From contig VBCK01000127.1 of the NCBI GenBank assembly GCA_005882215.1, positions 1-39,719 on the forward strand: 39,719 bases of DNA, read 5' to 3'. Source of the DNA: Betaproteobacteria bacterium (lineage in GTDB: Bacteria > Pseudomonadota > Gammaproteobacteria > Burkholderiales > Burkholderiaceae_F). Of this stretch, positions 1 to 7,846 are shown piece after piece (position 1 is the first letter of the stretch; each line of letters opens with the position of its first letter). Under the pieces are notes generated by a model. The model did not search any database. It was not told the origin of the DNA and saw only the letters and a program-made list of their open reading frames with translations. The position numbers and the translations under genes are program-made.

Positions 1-324
1 GTGCTGGCCATGATGTTCGACATGGCGGCCGCCCCGAGCGCCACGCTGGTCGCTTCGCTGCTGCTCGGCACGCCATCCCTGAGCCTGATCGGAGCGGTGG
101 GCGCGGCGCTGACCTTGGGTCTGCGCGGCGCCGGAGTGCTGGTGACGCTGCTGGTTCTGCCGCTGTACGTTCCCGTTCTCATTTTCGGGGCCGGGGCGGT
201 CGATGCATCGGCCGGCGGGGTGTCGCCCGGGGCGCATCTGATGCTGCTGGGCGGGCTGTCGCTGGGCGCCGCGGCCCTGGCGCCCTGGGCGATCGGCGCC
301 GCGCTCCGGGTGTCGGTCGAATAG
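1..324 (+). CDS. ccmB: Heme exporter protein CcmB, C-terminal part (5' end outside window)
   Basis: CcmB is a membrane subunit of the CcmABCD complex, which drives release of heme-loaded CcmE in System I cytochrome c maturation. Only the last ~107 residues are present. They contain hydrophobic segments and the family-like stretches LLLGTPSL, LPLYVPVLIFG and the terminal APWAIGAALRVSV, which resemble the end of E. coli CcmB from memory. The reading frame is open from base 1, so the true start lies upstream. It ends 17 bp before ccmC, consistent with one operon. Confidence 0.9.
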   Translation: MLAMMFDMAAAPSATLVASLLLGTPSLSLIGAVGAALTLGLRGAGVLVTLLVLPLYVPVLIFGAGAVDASAGGVSPGAHLMLLGGLSLGAAALAPWAIGAALRVSVE

Positions 325-341
325 TTTGAAATAATGGGGCT

Positions 342-1100
342 ATGCAGACCCAAGCGATACGTCCCCTGAAATTCGGCTTGCACCGCTTCGCCGCGCCCCC
401 GGAGTTCTATCGGCTGGCGGGGCGGCTGATCCCGTGGTTCGGTTCGGCCGCCGCGCTGCTGGCCGCAGCCGCCCTGTATCTGGGGTTTTTCGTGGCGCCG
501 ACCGACTTTCAGCAAGGCGAGGTGTACCGGATCATCTTCATCCACGTTCCGGCCGCCTGGATGGCGATGTTCATCTACGCGGTAATGGCGTTCTGGGCCG
601 GTTTCGGGATGGCATTCAACACCCGGATGTCCTCGATGTGGGCGTGCGCGATGGCGCCGACGGGCGCACTGATGGCCTTCCTGGCGCTTTGGACCGGCGC
701 GCTGTGGGGCCGCCCGACCTGGGGCGCGTACTGGGCCTGGGACGGCCGGATGACCTCGACGCTGATTCTGCTGTTTCTGTACATCGGCTTCATGGCACTG
801 CACGGCGCCATCGATGATCCTCGCCGGGCCGACCGGGCGGCCGGGGTGCTGGCGCTGGTCGGGGTCGTGAACCTGCCGATCATCTATTTTTCGGTCCAGT
901 GGTGGAACTCCCTGCATCAGGGCGCGTCAGTCAGCTTGACGCGCGCACCCTCGATGGCCGTCACGATGCTGGAGGCGATGTTCGTAATGACGCTTGCCTT
1001 CTGGATGTACAGTATCGCCGCTTCGCTGGCGCGCGCGCGTGCGATCCTGCTGGAGCGGGAAAAGCGCTCCAGCTGGGCCCAGGCCGTCGCGCAGGGCTGA
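342..1100 (+). CDS. ccmC: Heme exporter protein CcmC
   Basis: CcmC is an inner-membrane protein that presents heme to CcmE at the periplasmic face. The 252-residue product is strongly hydrophobic with about six membrane segments. It carries the tryptophan-rich signature near residues 125-140 (WGRPTWGAYWAWDGRMTS) and the WWNSLHQGASVSL stretch typical of the family. The family is usually around 245 residues. The ATG start lies 17 bp after ccmB, and the stop is 2 bp before ccmD, so translation is probably coupled. Confidence 0.95.
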   Translation: MQTQAIRPLKFGLHRFAAPPEFYRLAGRLIPWFGSAAALLAAAALYLGFFVAPTDFQQGEVYRIIFIHVPAAWMAMFIYAVMAFWAGFGMAFNTRMSSMWACAMAPTGALMAFLALWTGALWGRPTWGAYWAWDGRMTSTLILLFLYIGFMALHGAIDDPRRADRAAGVLALVGVVNLPIIYFSVQWWNSLHQGASVSLTRAPSMAVTMLEAMFVMTLAFWMYSIAASLARARAILLEREKRSSWAQAVAQG

Positions 1101-1102
1101 CG

Positions 1103-1285
1103 ATGCACTGGGCGAGCTGGCAGGATTTCTGGGCGATGGGCGGCTCCGGGCGCTACGTATGGGGCGCCTACGGTCTGGTCGCGCTGGCGCTGGCGACTGA
1201 AGTGATGATGCTGCGGGCGCGCGTGCGGCGTGCGCGCGAAATGGCGCGCCGCACTTCGGACTGGTCGAAGAAGGAAACGCAATGA
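1103..1285 (+). CDS. ccmD: Heme exporter protein CcmD (small membrane subunit)
   Basis: This 60-residue protein sits between ccmC and ccmE, the standard position of ccmD. It has an aromatic N-terminus ([14 protein letters not shown]), one membrane segment (about residues 19-34) and a basic, then polar C-terminal tail, which is the usual CcmD layout. CcmD is thought to stabilise the CcmABC-CcmE complex. Its stop codon overlaps the ccmE start in an ATGA arrangement. Sequence conservation in CcmD is weak, so the call rests on size, topology and position. Confidence 0.85.
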   Translation: MHWASWQDFWAMGGSGRYVWGAYGLVALALATEVMMLRARVRRAREMARRTSDWSKKETQ

Positions 1286-1740
1286 AACCCAGACATCGCC
1301 GTGCGGCGCTGATCGTCGCAGGCGTCGCGGTGCTTGGAGTCGCTACGGCGCTGGTGCTGTCGGCCTTCCGGCAGAACCTGGTGTTCTTCTACACGCCGAG
1401 CGACGTGGCCGCGAACAAGGCGCCGGCCAATCAGACGTTTCGGGTCGGCGGACTGGTCGAGACCGGCAGCGTCAAGCGCGAAGGCGTTCGCGTCACCTTC
1501 CGGGTAACCGATACGGCCCAGACGATCACGGTGGCCTACGACGGCATCCTGCCGGATCTGTTCCGCGAGGGCAAAGGCGTGGTCGCCGAGGGCCGGATCG
1601 AACCGGGCGGGGTGTTCCGGGCCTCCCAGGTGCTGGCCAAGCACAACGAGAACTACATGCCCCCGGAAGCTGGCCGTGCGCTCGAACAGGCCGAAAAGGC
1701 TCGCCGGACCTTGAAAGTTCCGACCGGATCCTCGAGCTGA
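1282..1740 (+). CDS. ccmE: Cytochrome c-type biogenesis heme chaperone CcmE
   Basis: CcmE is a periplasmic heme chaperone anchored by an N-terminal membrane helix (about residues 8-27), followed by an OB-fold. The heme-attachment motif [12 protein letters not shown] near residue 130 is intact, with His in the usual place; the consensus is LAKHDENYMPPE. Length is 152 residues, normal for the family. It overlaps ccmD by 4 bp. It is the last gene of the cluster: 7 bp after its stop lies the 3' end of a minus-strand sensor kinase, so ccmF, ccmG and ccmH do not follow as they do in many genomes. Confidence 0.95.
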   Translation: MKPRHRRAALIVAGVAVLGVATALVLSAFRQNLVFFYTPSDVAANKAPANQTFRVGGLVETGSVKREGVRVTFRVTDTAQTITVAYDGILPDLFREGKGVVAEGRIEPGGVFRASQVLAKHNENYMPPEAGRALEQAEKARRTLKVPTGSSS

Positions 1741-1747
1741 CCGCCGG

Positions 1748-3082
1748 TCAATTGTCCCGAGCGATCGCGGGGAGCCTGAGCTCGACGCGCAGGCCGGTCG
1801 GCGAGTTGGCGGACAGTTGCAATCGCCCGTGATGGGCGCGGGCGATCCGATCGACGATCGCCAGCCCGAGTCCGGCTCCGCCGGAGCCCGAACGGGATGC
1901 ATCGCCGCGCTCGAACGGTCGCAGCAGCCGTTCGATTTGATCCGGCGCTATCCCTGGTCCTGAATCGGACACTGCGACGATGGCTTCGGAGCCATCCCGG
2001 TGGACTTCCAGACGCAGGTTCAGGTCACCCGCTGGGCCGCGCCCGTACTGCACGGCGTTGTTCAGCATGTTGTCGAGCGCCCGCGCCAGCTCGGTCGGAT
2101 GTCCGAGCACGCGCAGCCCGGGTTCGACCTGCTGGTCGACCCGGCAGCCGATGGCGGCGCCGACACGGCTGCGCGACAGGGCGTCGAGCGCGAGGGCGGA
2201 CACATCGGTGGCCTGCGGCGGTCGCGCACCGACCGGCCGCGCATAGTCGAGAAACTGGCGGACGATCAACTCGAGCTGGTCCAGGTCTCCGATCATTCCG
2301 CCGCGCACGGCTTCGGGCAGACCGCTCATTTCCAGTTCGAGCCGCAGGCGAGTGAGCGGCGTGCGCAGGTCGTGCGAGACGCCGGCCAGCAAAATCGCCC
2401 GCTCCCGTTCGAGCCGGTCGAGGCTGTCGACCATCCGATTGAAGCTTCGGTTCACCATTCGAATCTCGGGAGGTCCCAGATCCGGCAGATTGCGCGGAGT
2501 GCGTCCGGCGCCGAGCTCGGCCGCGGCCCTGGACAGTTCCGCCAGGGGTCGATTGACCAGGCCGGCGATGGCCGCCGCGATCAGCAGCGAGATGATTGCT
2601 GCCAGCGCCGCCCAGGCGATCCACTCGCGGCCGACGTCGCCGGCCAGCAGGTCGCGGTCGATGAAGGCCCAGTACGCATCGTCGTCGATCGAGAAACTGA
2701 TCCACATGCCGGGCACGCCGTTCACTTCGGAGGCGAGCCGCGTCGCCGGCCCGAGCTTGGCCCGCACGTTGCGCGTGACCAGACGCACCAGCGCATCGTC
2801 GGGCAGCGGCATGAGCTGATCGCCCGGCTCCAGAGGGACGACCCGGATCCCCTCGTTATCGGCCAAGTCGTTCAACAGGTCACGGCGGCGCCCTGGATCC
2901 GAGAACACGAGCGCGCTGCGCGTCGTATTGACGATGGAAACGACCTGCTGAGCGATCTGGCGGGCGCGCGGCTCGCGCTCGAACACCTGCACCGTCGGCC
3001 ACCAGGCCGCCATGGAGGCCGCAAACAAGAGCAGGATCAGCAGGAACGTCCGCCAGAACAGCGGCGGCGAACGAAGCCTCAA
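1748..3082 (-). CDS. EnvZ-type sensor histidine kinase
   Basis: Inner-membrane sensor kinase of the EnvZ/OmpR class, 444 residues. It has a first membrane helix at about residues 9-27, a periplasmic domain of ~125 residues, a second helix at about 154-175 and a HAMP linker. The H-box is GVSHDLRTPLTRLRLELEM, with phospho-acceptor His near residue 237. A C-terminal HATPase domain shows DNMLNNAVQYG, DSGPGIA and GGAGLGLAIV. I chose the TTG at 3082 because it overlaps the ompR stop (TTGA) and gives the short N-terminus (MRLRSPPLFWRTF) usual in this family. A GTG at 3121 would add 13 residues. The stimulus is unknown. Confidence 0.9.
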   Translation of the reverse strand: MRLRSPPLFWRTFLLILLLFAASMAAWWPTVQVFEREPRARQIAQQVVSIVNTTRSALVFSDPGRRRDLLNDLADNEGIRVVPLEPGDQLMPLPDDALVRLVTRNVRAKLGPATRLASEVNGVPGMWISFSIDDDAYWAFIDRDLLAGDVGREWIAWAALAAIISLLIAAAIAGLVNRPLAELSRAAAELGAGRTPRNLPDLGPPEIRMVNRSFNRMVDSLDRLERERAILLAGVSHDLRTPLTRLRLELEMSGLPEAVRGGMIGDLDQLELIVRQFLDYARPVGARPPQATDVSALALDALSRSRVGAAIGCRVDQQVEPGLRVLGHPTELARALDNMLNNAVQYGRGPAGDLNLRLEVHRDGSEAIVAVSDSGPGIAPDQIERLLRPFERGDASRSGSGGAGLGLAIVDRIARAHHGRLQLSANSPTGLRVELRLPAIARDN

Positions 3083-3804
3083 GCGGTTCCGTCCGGTATG
3101 AACACGTACCCCAGACCCCACACCGTCTGAATAAAGCGAGGCTTGGACGGATCCGGTTCGATCAGCTTGCGCAGGCGCGATATCTGCACGTCCAGGCTTC
3201 GATCGAACGCCTCGTATTCGCGCCCGCGCGCCATTTCCATCAGCTTCTCGCGCGACAGCGGAACCTTCGGAAATCGCGCGAAGACCTTCAGCACCGCGAA
3301 CTCGCCGGTCGTCAATGCGACGGGTTCGCCGGAGCGGGTCAGCGTCCGGGTCGCCAGATCCAGCACGAAATCGCCGAATACGACGCTGGTGGCCTCCTGC
3401 GAAGGGGCGCCCGGCAACTCGGGTGGCGCCTTGCGGCGGAATATCGCGTTGATGCGCGCCAGCAATTCGCGCGGATTGAACGGTTTGGGCAGGTAATCGT
3501 CCGCGCCCATCTCCAGGCCGACGATCCGATCGACGTCTTCGCCCTTCGCGGTCAACATCAGGACCGGAGTCGGGTCGTTGCCCCCGCGCAGGCGCCGCAG
3601 TACCGACAGACCGTCCTCACCCGGCATCATCAGGTCCAGGATCAGCAGATCGAAACGCTCGCGTAGCCAGAGCTTGTTCATGGCTGCGGCACCGTCCGCC
3701 GTATAGACGGTGAACCCGTTTTCGGTCAGGTAGCGCCGCAGCAAATCACGCAAGCGCTGATCGTCGTCGACGACGAGAATCTTCGGGGAGGGCGCTTTGG
3801 ACAT
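3079..3804 (-). CDS. ompR: OmpR-type response regulator
   Basis: A 241-residue DNA-binding response regulator. The receiver domain (about residues 8-120) has the acidic pocket DDD at 13-15, phospho-acceptor Asp57 in LILDLMMPG and the conserved Lys in LPKPF. A winged-helix output domain follows, with RSLDVQISRLRKLIE and TVWGLGYVF near the end. The ATG at 3804 gives MSKAPSPKILVVDDD, the normal N-terminus; the open frame upstream of it looks non-coding. It is first in a two-gene unit with the kinase and is divergent from a repeat-containing secreted protein. The gene symbol is by homology class and does not prove that it controls porins. Confidence 0.9.
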   Translation of the reverse strand: MSKAPSPKILVVDDDQRLRDLLRRYLTENGFTVYTADGAAAMNKLWLRERFDLLILDLMMPGEDGLSVLRRLRGGNDPTPVLMLTAKGEDVDRIVGLEMGADDYLPKPFNPRELLARINAIFRRKAPPELPGAPSQEATSVVFGDFVLDLATRTLTRSGEPVALTTGEFAVLKVFARFPKVPLSREKLMEMARGREYEAFDRSLDVQISRLRKLIEPDPSKPRFIQTVWGLGYVFIPDGTA

Positions 3805-3839
3805 ATCGGTGAGTCGCGGGCCGCGCCGATCGTATCGCC

Positions 3840-3856
3840 GGGCGCCGAGGGCGCCC
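3840..3856. repeat. Inverted repeat in the ompR leader
   Basis: GGGCGCC and GGCGCCC are separated by GAG, giving a perfect 7-bp inverted repeat 36 bp upstream of the ompR start. It could form a hairpin in the ompR mRNA leader or be a protein site. Two TTAC half-sites 9 bp apart (3874 and 3883) lie further upstream and loosely recall OmpR boxes. Function is not established. Confidence 0.4.
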
Positions 3857-3972
3857 GCCCAAGGCACAAAGTGTTACAGAATTTACCCCCCTCGGGCCGA
3901 CTTTTCGAGCGGCGCGCTGGCGCTAGCGGGCGCCGGATGACAAGATCAGTGTCACGGAGTTCGACAGAATCG

Positions 3973-4395
3973 ATGAGAGTCCCGATCGTCGCGGTCGCCG
4001 CAGCGTGTCTGGCCTGGGGCGTCGCCTCGGCGCAGATGGGCCCGTCGTTTGCGCCGCCGGCGCTGCGCGTGGACTCGCCCCCGGCTGCGCCGCCGCCCGA
4101 CGCGACGGCGGAAATCTGGAGCCACATGACTCCGGAGCAACGCAAGCAGCTGTGGCAGCAGCTCACCGCCGATGAGCGCGCCTCGATCTGGCGGCGGCTT
4201 CCGCCCGAGCAGCGCCAGGCGATCCGTGAACGCCTTGCTCCCGAGCAGCGCCCGTCGATTCGGCCCGGTCAGCCACCCGAGCAGCACGCCGCTCCGGGAC
4301 CTGGCCCGAGACTGAGCCCGGAGGAGCGTCGCCGGCTGCGAGAAGAGATTCGCGACGCCCACCGCGATCTGCGGCGCGGTCGGGGGGGTCGGTAG
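3973..4395 (+). CDS. Predicted secreted protein with 12-residue PEQR repeats
   Basis: This 140-residue protein is not assignable to a named family by eye. Residues 1-21 form a clear signal peptide (MRVPIVAVAAACLAWGVASAQ). A Pro/Ala-rich linker runs to about residue 50. Five consecutive 12-residue units follow at 52-63, 64-75, 76-87, 88-99 and 100-111, mostly of form L-x-P-E-Q-R-x-x-(L/I)-x-x-x. The last part is a highly charged Arg/Glu helix. The pattern recalls small periplasmic proteins with LTPEQ-type repeats, such as those annotated DUF3106, but I cannot confirm membership. The ATG at 3973 is chosen for the signal peptide; GGAG lies 13 bp upstream. It is divergent from ompR-envZ and could be under their control. 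Confidence 0.75.
   Translation: MRVPIVAVAAACLAWGVASAQMGPSFAPPALRVDSPPAAPPPDATAEIWSHMTPEQRKQLWQQLTADERASIWRRLPPEQRQAIRERLAPEQRPSIRPGQPPEQHAAPGPGPRLSPEERRRLREEIRDAHRDLRRGRGGR
4126..4305 (+). repeat. Five tandem 36-bp coding repeats (12-residue units)
   Basis: The repeats are in phase with the reading frame of the secreted protein and encode units with P-E-Q-R or A-D-E-R at positions 3-6. The fourth and fifth units degrade, becoming Pro/Gly-rich. DNA identity between units is partial, so the protein period is clearer than the DNA period. Confidence 0.75.
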
Positions 4396-4410
4396 TCGAT
4401 CAAGCCCGCA

Positions 4411-4444
4411 CGGCGCGACCGCGAGCGCGCCGCGCTTTATTAAT
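4411..4444 (+). terminator. Candidate Rho-independent terminator after the repeat protein
   Basis: CGGCGCG (4411-4417) and CGCGCCG (4426-4432) form a perfect 7-bp stem with an 8-base loop. They are followed by a short T/A-rich tract, TTTATTAAT. The T-run is interrupted, so strength is uncertain. It lies between the repeat protein and tsaB. Confidence 0.45.
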
Positions 4445-4449
4445 ACAAT
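4444..4449 (+). promoter_or_regulatory. Candidate -10 box for tsaB operon
   Basis: TACAAT matches the sigma-70 -10 consensus in 5 of 6 positions and sits in a rare A/T-rich patch. No convincing -35 is seen. A start about 7 bp downstream would fall almost on the GTG of tsaB at 4458, implying a very short leader. Confidence 0.25.
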
Positions 4450-4457
4450 GCCACCCC

Positions 4458-5171
4458 GTGCGAATCCTTGCGATCGAAACGTCGACCGAGCGGTGTTCGG
4501 TCGCGTTGGCGCGCCCGGCCGGCGTGGTGCAGCGGCAGCAGAAAGCCAGCCAGCGGGTCGCCGAACGTGCGCTGTCGATGGTTGCGGACCTGCTGGCTGA
4601 ACAATCCGTTACGCTGAGCCAGATCGACGCGTTCGCCTTTGGCAGTGGGCCGGGCGCCTTCACCGGGCTGCGAGTGGCTTGCGCGCTGGTACAGGGGCTC
4701 GCGTTCGCGGCCGATCGTCCCGTGATTGCCGTCGGGAGCCTCAGGGCGCTCGCGTTCGGCGCGTGGCAGCAAGTGCGGAGCGATGATCCGCTTCGCGTAA
4801 TGGCGGCAATCGATGCCCGGATGGGTCAGTTTTATTGGGCCGTTTACGAGCACCACCGGGTGGACGCACGCGAGCTCGCTGCGGCGGCGCTGGCCGTGCC
4901 CGAACAAATGGCCGGGCTGGTAGCGCACTGGCAGCCACAAGTGATCGTCGGAAACGCGCTGCGCACGTTCGAAGCCGCCTGGCCGTCACAACACCAGGCG
5001 ACCCGCTTGCCTGATCTGGCTGCCGACGCGTCGATGACCGCCGAGCTGGCCCGCATCGATCTGGCGGCCGGCCGCACGGTCGCGGCCCGCGACGCCGCCC
5101 CCGAATACGTACGCGACCAGGTCGCGCTGACCGTGGCACAGCGGTCAGCCGACGCCGGGAGCGCGCCGTGA
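4458..5171 (+). CDS. tsaB: tRNA threonylcarbamoyladenosine biosynthesis protein TsaB
   Basis: TsaB is the inactive ASKHA-fold partner that, with TsaD and TsaE, makes t6A at position 37 of ANN-decoding tRNAs. The 237-residue product begins MRILAIETSTERCSVAL and has the conserved GSGPGAFTGLRVACALVQGLA stretch at about residues 62-82. Length fits the family. The start is GTG at 4458. Its stop overlaps the GTG of rimI (GTGA), indicating translational coupling in a tsaB-rimI-udg operon. Confidence 0.93.
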   Translation: MRILAIETSTERCSVALARPAGVVQRQQKASQRVAERALSMVADLLAEQSVTLSQIDAFAFGSGPGAFTGLRVACALVQGLAFAADRPVIAVGSLRALAFGAWQQVRSDDPLRVMAAIDARMGQFYWAVYEHHRVDARELAAAALAVPEQMAGLVAHWQPQVIVGNALRTFEAAWPSQHQATRLPDLAADASMTAELARIDLAAGRTVAARDAAPEYVRDQVALTVAQRSADAGSAP

Positions 5172-5635
5172 GCGCCGTTCGCAGGCCAGAGGAGCCGATG
5201 TTCAGGCCGCTGCTGCAGGCGGACCTGAATCAGGTGATGCGGATCGAGGCGGACGTATATCCGTTTCCGTGGACGCGCGGCAATTTCGAGGACGCATTGC
5301 GTGCCGGTTACACGGCCTGGGCGATGTTCGACACCGCGGGGTCGATGATTGCCTACGCGATCGCGATGCTGGCGGTCGATGAGGCGCACCTGCTGAACCT
5401 GAGTGTGGCGGGCCCGCTTCAGCGGCAGGGGTACGGATGGAAGATGCTGGAGTGGGTCGCACAGTCCACGCGCGACTATGGTGCGCGCAGCCTGATGCTG
5501 GAGGTGCGTCCCAGTAACGACGCGGCACTACGGCTGTACAAGCGTTACGGCTTCGAACGGATCGGCGTGCGCCCCGGCTACTACCCCGCGGTCGGCGGCC
5601 GGGAGGATGCGGTCGTGATGAGGGTGCCCCTGTGA
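5168..5635 (+). CDS. rimI: Ribosomal protein S18 alanine N-acetyltransferase RimI
   Basis: A GNAT-fold acetyltransferase expected to acetylate the N-terminus of ribosomal protein S18 using acetyl-CoA. The product is 155 residues. The acetyl-CoA loop QRQGYGWKML follows LLNLSV, and the C-terminal LYKRYGFERIGVRPGYY is typical of RimI. It begins with GTG overlapping the tsaB stop by 4 bp and ends overlapping the next gene the same way. Some GNAT proteins in this context have other substrates, but pairing with tsaB strongly favours RimI. Confidence 0.9.
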   Translation: MSAVRRPEEPMFRPLLQADLNQVMRIEADVYPFPWTRGNFEDALRAGYTAWAMFDTAGSMIAYAIAMLAVDEAHLLNLSVAGPLQRQGYGWKMLEWVAQSTRDYGARSLMLEVRPSNDAALRLYKRYGFERIGVRPGYYPAVGGREDAVVMRVPL

Positions 5636-6375
5636 CCAGCCTGGACCCGCGTCGCGCGCGCCTGTGGGAGCGGCTCGGGCTCGGGCCCGTCTGGACCGAG
5701 CGGTCCGCGCCCGCCTTGGCGCCAGCTGGTTCGGCGGGCTTGCCGGTGGAAGTACCGGTCGCCCTTGACCGTGGGATCGACCGGATGGGCTGGGACGAGC
5801 TCGAACGTACGGTGGCCGGCTGCACCGCGTGCGGATTGTGTAAGGCGCGCACCAACACGGTATTCGGCGTCGGCAGCCGTGACTCGCAATGGATGCTGAT
5901 CGGAGAGGCGCCCGGCGCCGAGGAAGATCTGCGGGGCGAACCCTTCGTCGGGCAGGCGGGCCGACTGCTGGACAGCATCCTGGCCGCCGCCGGACTGGGT
6001 CGAGCAGCGACGGGCGCCTCGGCCGTCTATATCGCGAACGTCGTGAAGTGCAGGCCGCCTGCGAATCGCAATCCGGAGCCCGATGAGGTCGTCCGCTGCG
6101 AACCGTTCCTGCGACGGCAGATCATGCTGCTTGCGCCGCGCGTGATCGTCGTGATGGGGAGGGTGGCTGCTCAGGCGGTACTCGGCACCGATGCGAGCAT
6201 TGCATCGCTGCGCGGCCACGCCCATCGGATCGATGTGGCCGGCGCCAGCGTGCCGGTGATCGTCACCTATCACCCGGCCTACCTGTTGCGTAACCTGGCC
6301 GACAAGGCCAAGGTCTGGGCCGACATGTGCCTGGCGCGGGAAGTCTTCGATCGGACGCAACCGCGAGCGCACTAG
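5632..6375 (+). CDS. Family 4 uracil-DNA glycosylase (Fe-S type)
   Basis: Excises uracil from DNA in base excision repair. The 247-residue protein has an N-terminal extension of ~55 residues, then the iron-sulfur family 4 core. Likely cluster cysteines are the CxxC at residues 64/67 and those in NVVKCRPPANRNPEP and VVRCEPFL. The active-site motif GEAPGAEEDLRGEPFVGQAG (from residue 91) and the second motif TYHPAYLLR are present. It starts with GTG inside a GTGA overlap with rimI. Its TAG stop shares the palindrome CTAG with the stop of the convergent lplT. Confidence 0.92.
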   Translation: MTSLDPRRARLWERLGLGPVWTERSAPALAPAGSAGLPVEVPVALDRGIDRMGWDELERTVAGCTACGLCKARTNTVFGVGSRDSQWMLIGEAPGAEEDLRGEPFVGQAGRLLDSILAAAGLGRAATGASAVYIANVVKCRPPANRNPEPDEVVRCEPFLRRQIMLLAPRVIVVMGRVAAQAVLGTDASIASLRGHAHRIDVAGASVPVIVTYHPAYLLRNLADKAKVWADMCLAREVFDRTQPRAH

Positions 6376-7724
6376 CAGCCGTGGCGGGTGTCTCCAATCT
6401 GCGAGACGGCGTCGAACTTGCGCTGGTTGACGCGGTGCTTCAGGATCACCAGCATCATCGTAACCGCGACGAAGGCTCCGATCAGGGACATCGTGACCGC
6501 GGCCGAAAGACCGGCCACGATCAGCAGCGAGTAAACGCCCAGCATCAACAGGATTCCCAGGTTCTCGTTGAAGTTCTGCACCGCGATCGAATGGCCGGAG
6601 GACAGCAACACGTAGCCGCGATGCTGCAGCAGCGCATTCATCGGAACGACGAAGTAGCCGGCCATCGCCCCGATCAGCACCATCACCACGGCTGCTGCCA
6701 GCAGAGCCCACGGCACCATGTGCCCCCAGATGACCGGCCCGGAATGGGCCAGGTGGGCGAAGTTCAGCAACGACAGCACCGACACGGTCAGCCCCATCGC
6801 GACGCCGACCGGCAGCACGCTGAGCGAGCGCTGCAGCGAGACACGGCCTGCGGCCACAATTGCACCGATCGCGATGCCCACCGCCGCCAGCGCCTGCAGC
6901 ACCGCGCCGTGAGAAAGATCCAATCCGAGCATGTCGGCCGACCAGCGCAGCACGATGAACTGCAGCGTCGCACCCGCGCCCCAGAATAGCGTGGTGACGG
7001 CAAGCGAAATCTGTCCGAGGGGATCCTTCCACAGAGTGACCATGCAGTGTCCGAAGTCGGCCATCAGTCGCCAGAGCGTGCGCTCCTGCTTCCGGTAGCG
7101 AACCTGGGTGTCCGGCACCCAGATGTTGATCACGGCCGCAGCGGCGTAGACGCCGCAGATGACCGCGATGGCCGCCTTGCCCACCTTGCCGAGGTCGGGC
7201 TCGATATACGGGACTCCCAGCGCCAGCACGATCGTGCTGACGGTCGGCGAAACCAGCACGCCGCCGGCCACGAAGCCCAGGATGATCGATGCGACGGTCA
7301 GGCCTTCGATCCATCCGTTGGCCGCCACCAGCCGTTCGGGGGGCAGCAGCTCGGTCACGATCCCGTATTTGGCCGGCGAATAGGCGGCCGCGCCGAAGCC
7401 GACCACCGCGTAGGCCAGCAGCGGGTGGATTCCGGTCAGCATCAGCAGGGCGCCGGCGAGCTTGACTCCGTTCGTAATCAGCATCACGCGCGCCTTGGGC
7501 ATCGAATCGGCGAAGGCGCCGACAAAAGCGGCCAGCAGCACGTACGAAATGAAAAAGAACAGCTTCAGCATCGGCGTCATCCACTGTGGCGCGTGCATTT
7601 CGCCGAGCAGGGAGATGGACGCGATCAGCAGTGCGTTGTCGGCCAGCGACGAGCCGAACTGAGCTGCCATCACGAGGAAGAAGCCGCGCGAGAGGACGGC
7701 AGCGGGAGCGGGGGTCGGGACCAA
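6372..7724 (-). CDS. lplT: Lysophospholipid transporter LplT (MFS)
   Basis: Major facilitator protein that flips lysophospholipids inward across the inner membrane for reacylation. About 450 residues with roughly 12 membrane segments. Family-like stretches are AAQFGSSLADNALL near the N-terminus, PAKYGIVTELLPPERLVAANGWIEG (part of the central signature) and FNENLGILLMLG toward the end. There is no fused acyltransferase as in some bacteria. The TTG at 7724 (MVPTPAPAAVLSRGFF) gives a family-like N-terminus; an internal ATG would cut into the first helix. The frame further upstream is an artefact of high G+C. It is divergent from alr. Confidence 0.88.
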   Translation of the reverse strand: MVPTPAPAAVLSRGFFLVMAAQFGSSLADNALLIASISLLGEMHAPQWMTPMLKLFFFISYVLLAAFVGAFADSMPKARVMLITNGVKLAGALLMLTGIHPLLAYAVVGFGAAAYSPAKYGIVTELLPPERLVAANGWIEGLTVASIILGFVAGGVLVSPTVSTIVLALGVPYIEPDLGKVGKAAIAVICGVYAAAAVINIWVPDTQVRYRKQERTLWRLMADFGHCMVTLWKDPLGQISLAVTTLFWGAGATLQFIVLRWSADMLGLDLSHGAVLQALAAVGIAIGAIVAAGRVSLQRSLSVLPVGVAMGLTVSVLSLLNFAHLAHSGPVIWGHMVPWALLAAAVVMVLIGAMAGYFVVPMNALLQHRGYVLLSSGHSIAVQNFNENLGILLMLGVYSLLIVAGLSAAVTMSLIGAFVAVTMMLVILKHRVNQRKFDAVSQIGDTRHGC

Positions 7725-7767
7725 GAATGGCAGACGGGCAGACGGCGGGGTGGACTGGGCGGCGCGG

Positions 7768-7773
7768 TTTATA
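7768..7773 (-). promoter_or_regulatory. Candidate extended -10 promoter for lplT
   Basis: On the minus strand TGC precedes TATAAA, an extended -10 pattern (TGnTATAAA). The predicted transcript would start near 7761, about 37 nt before the TTG of lplT. No good -35 is visible, which is tolerable for extended -10 promoters. Confidence 0.4.
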
Positions 7774-7846
7774 GCACGAGGCCGACGGGCACCTGCACCG
7801 AGAGCCGGTATTCTTTGGAAATCCCCCACGTAGCGAGCACAGGCAC

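Noticed and set aside
2000..3130. 376-codon plus-strand open frame over the sensor kinase
   Set aside because: Antisense to a clear histidine kinase with all catalytic boxes.
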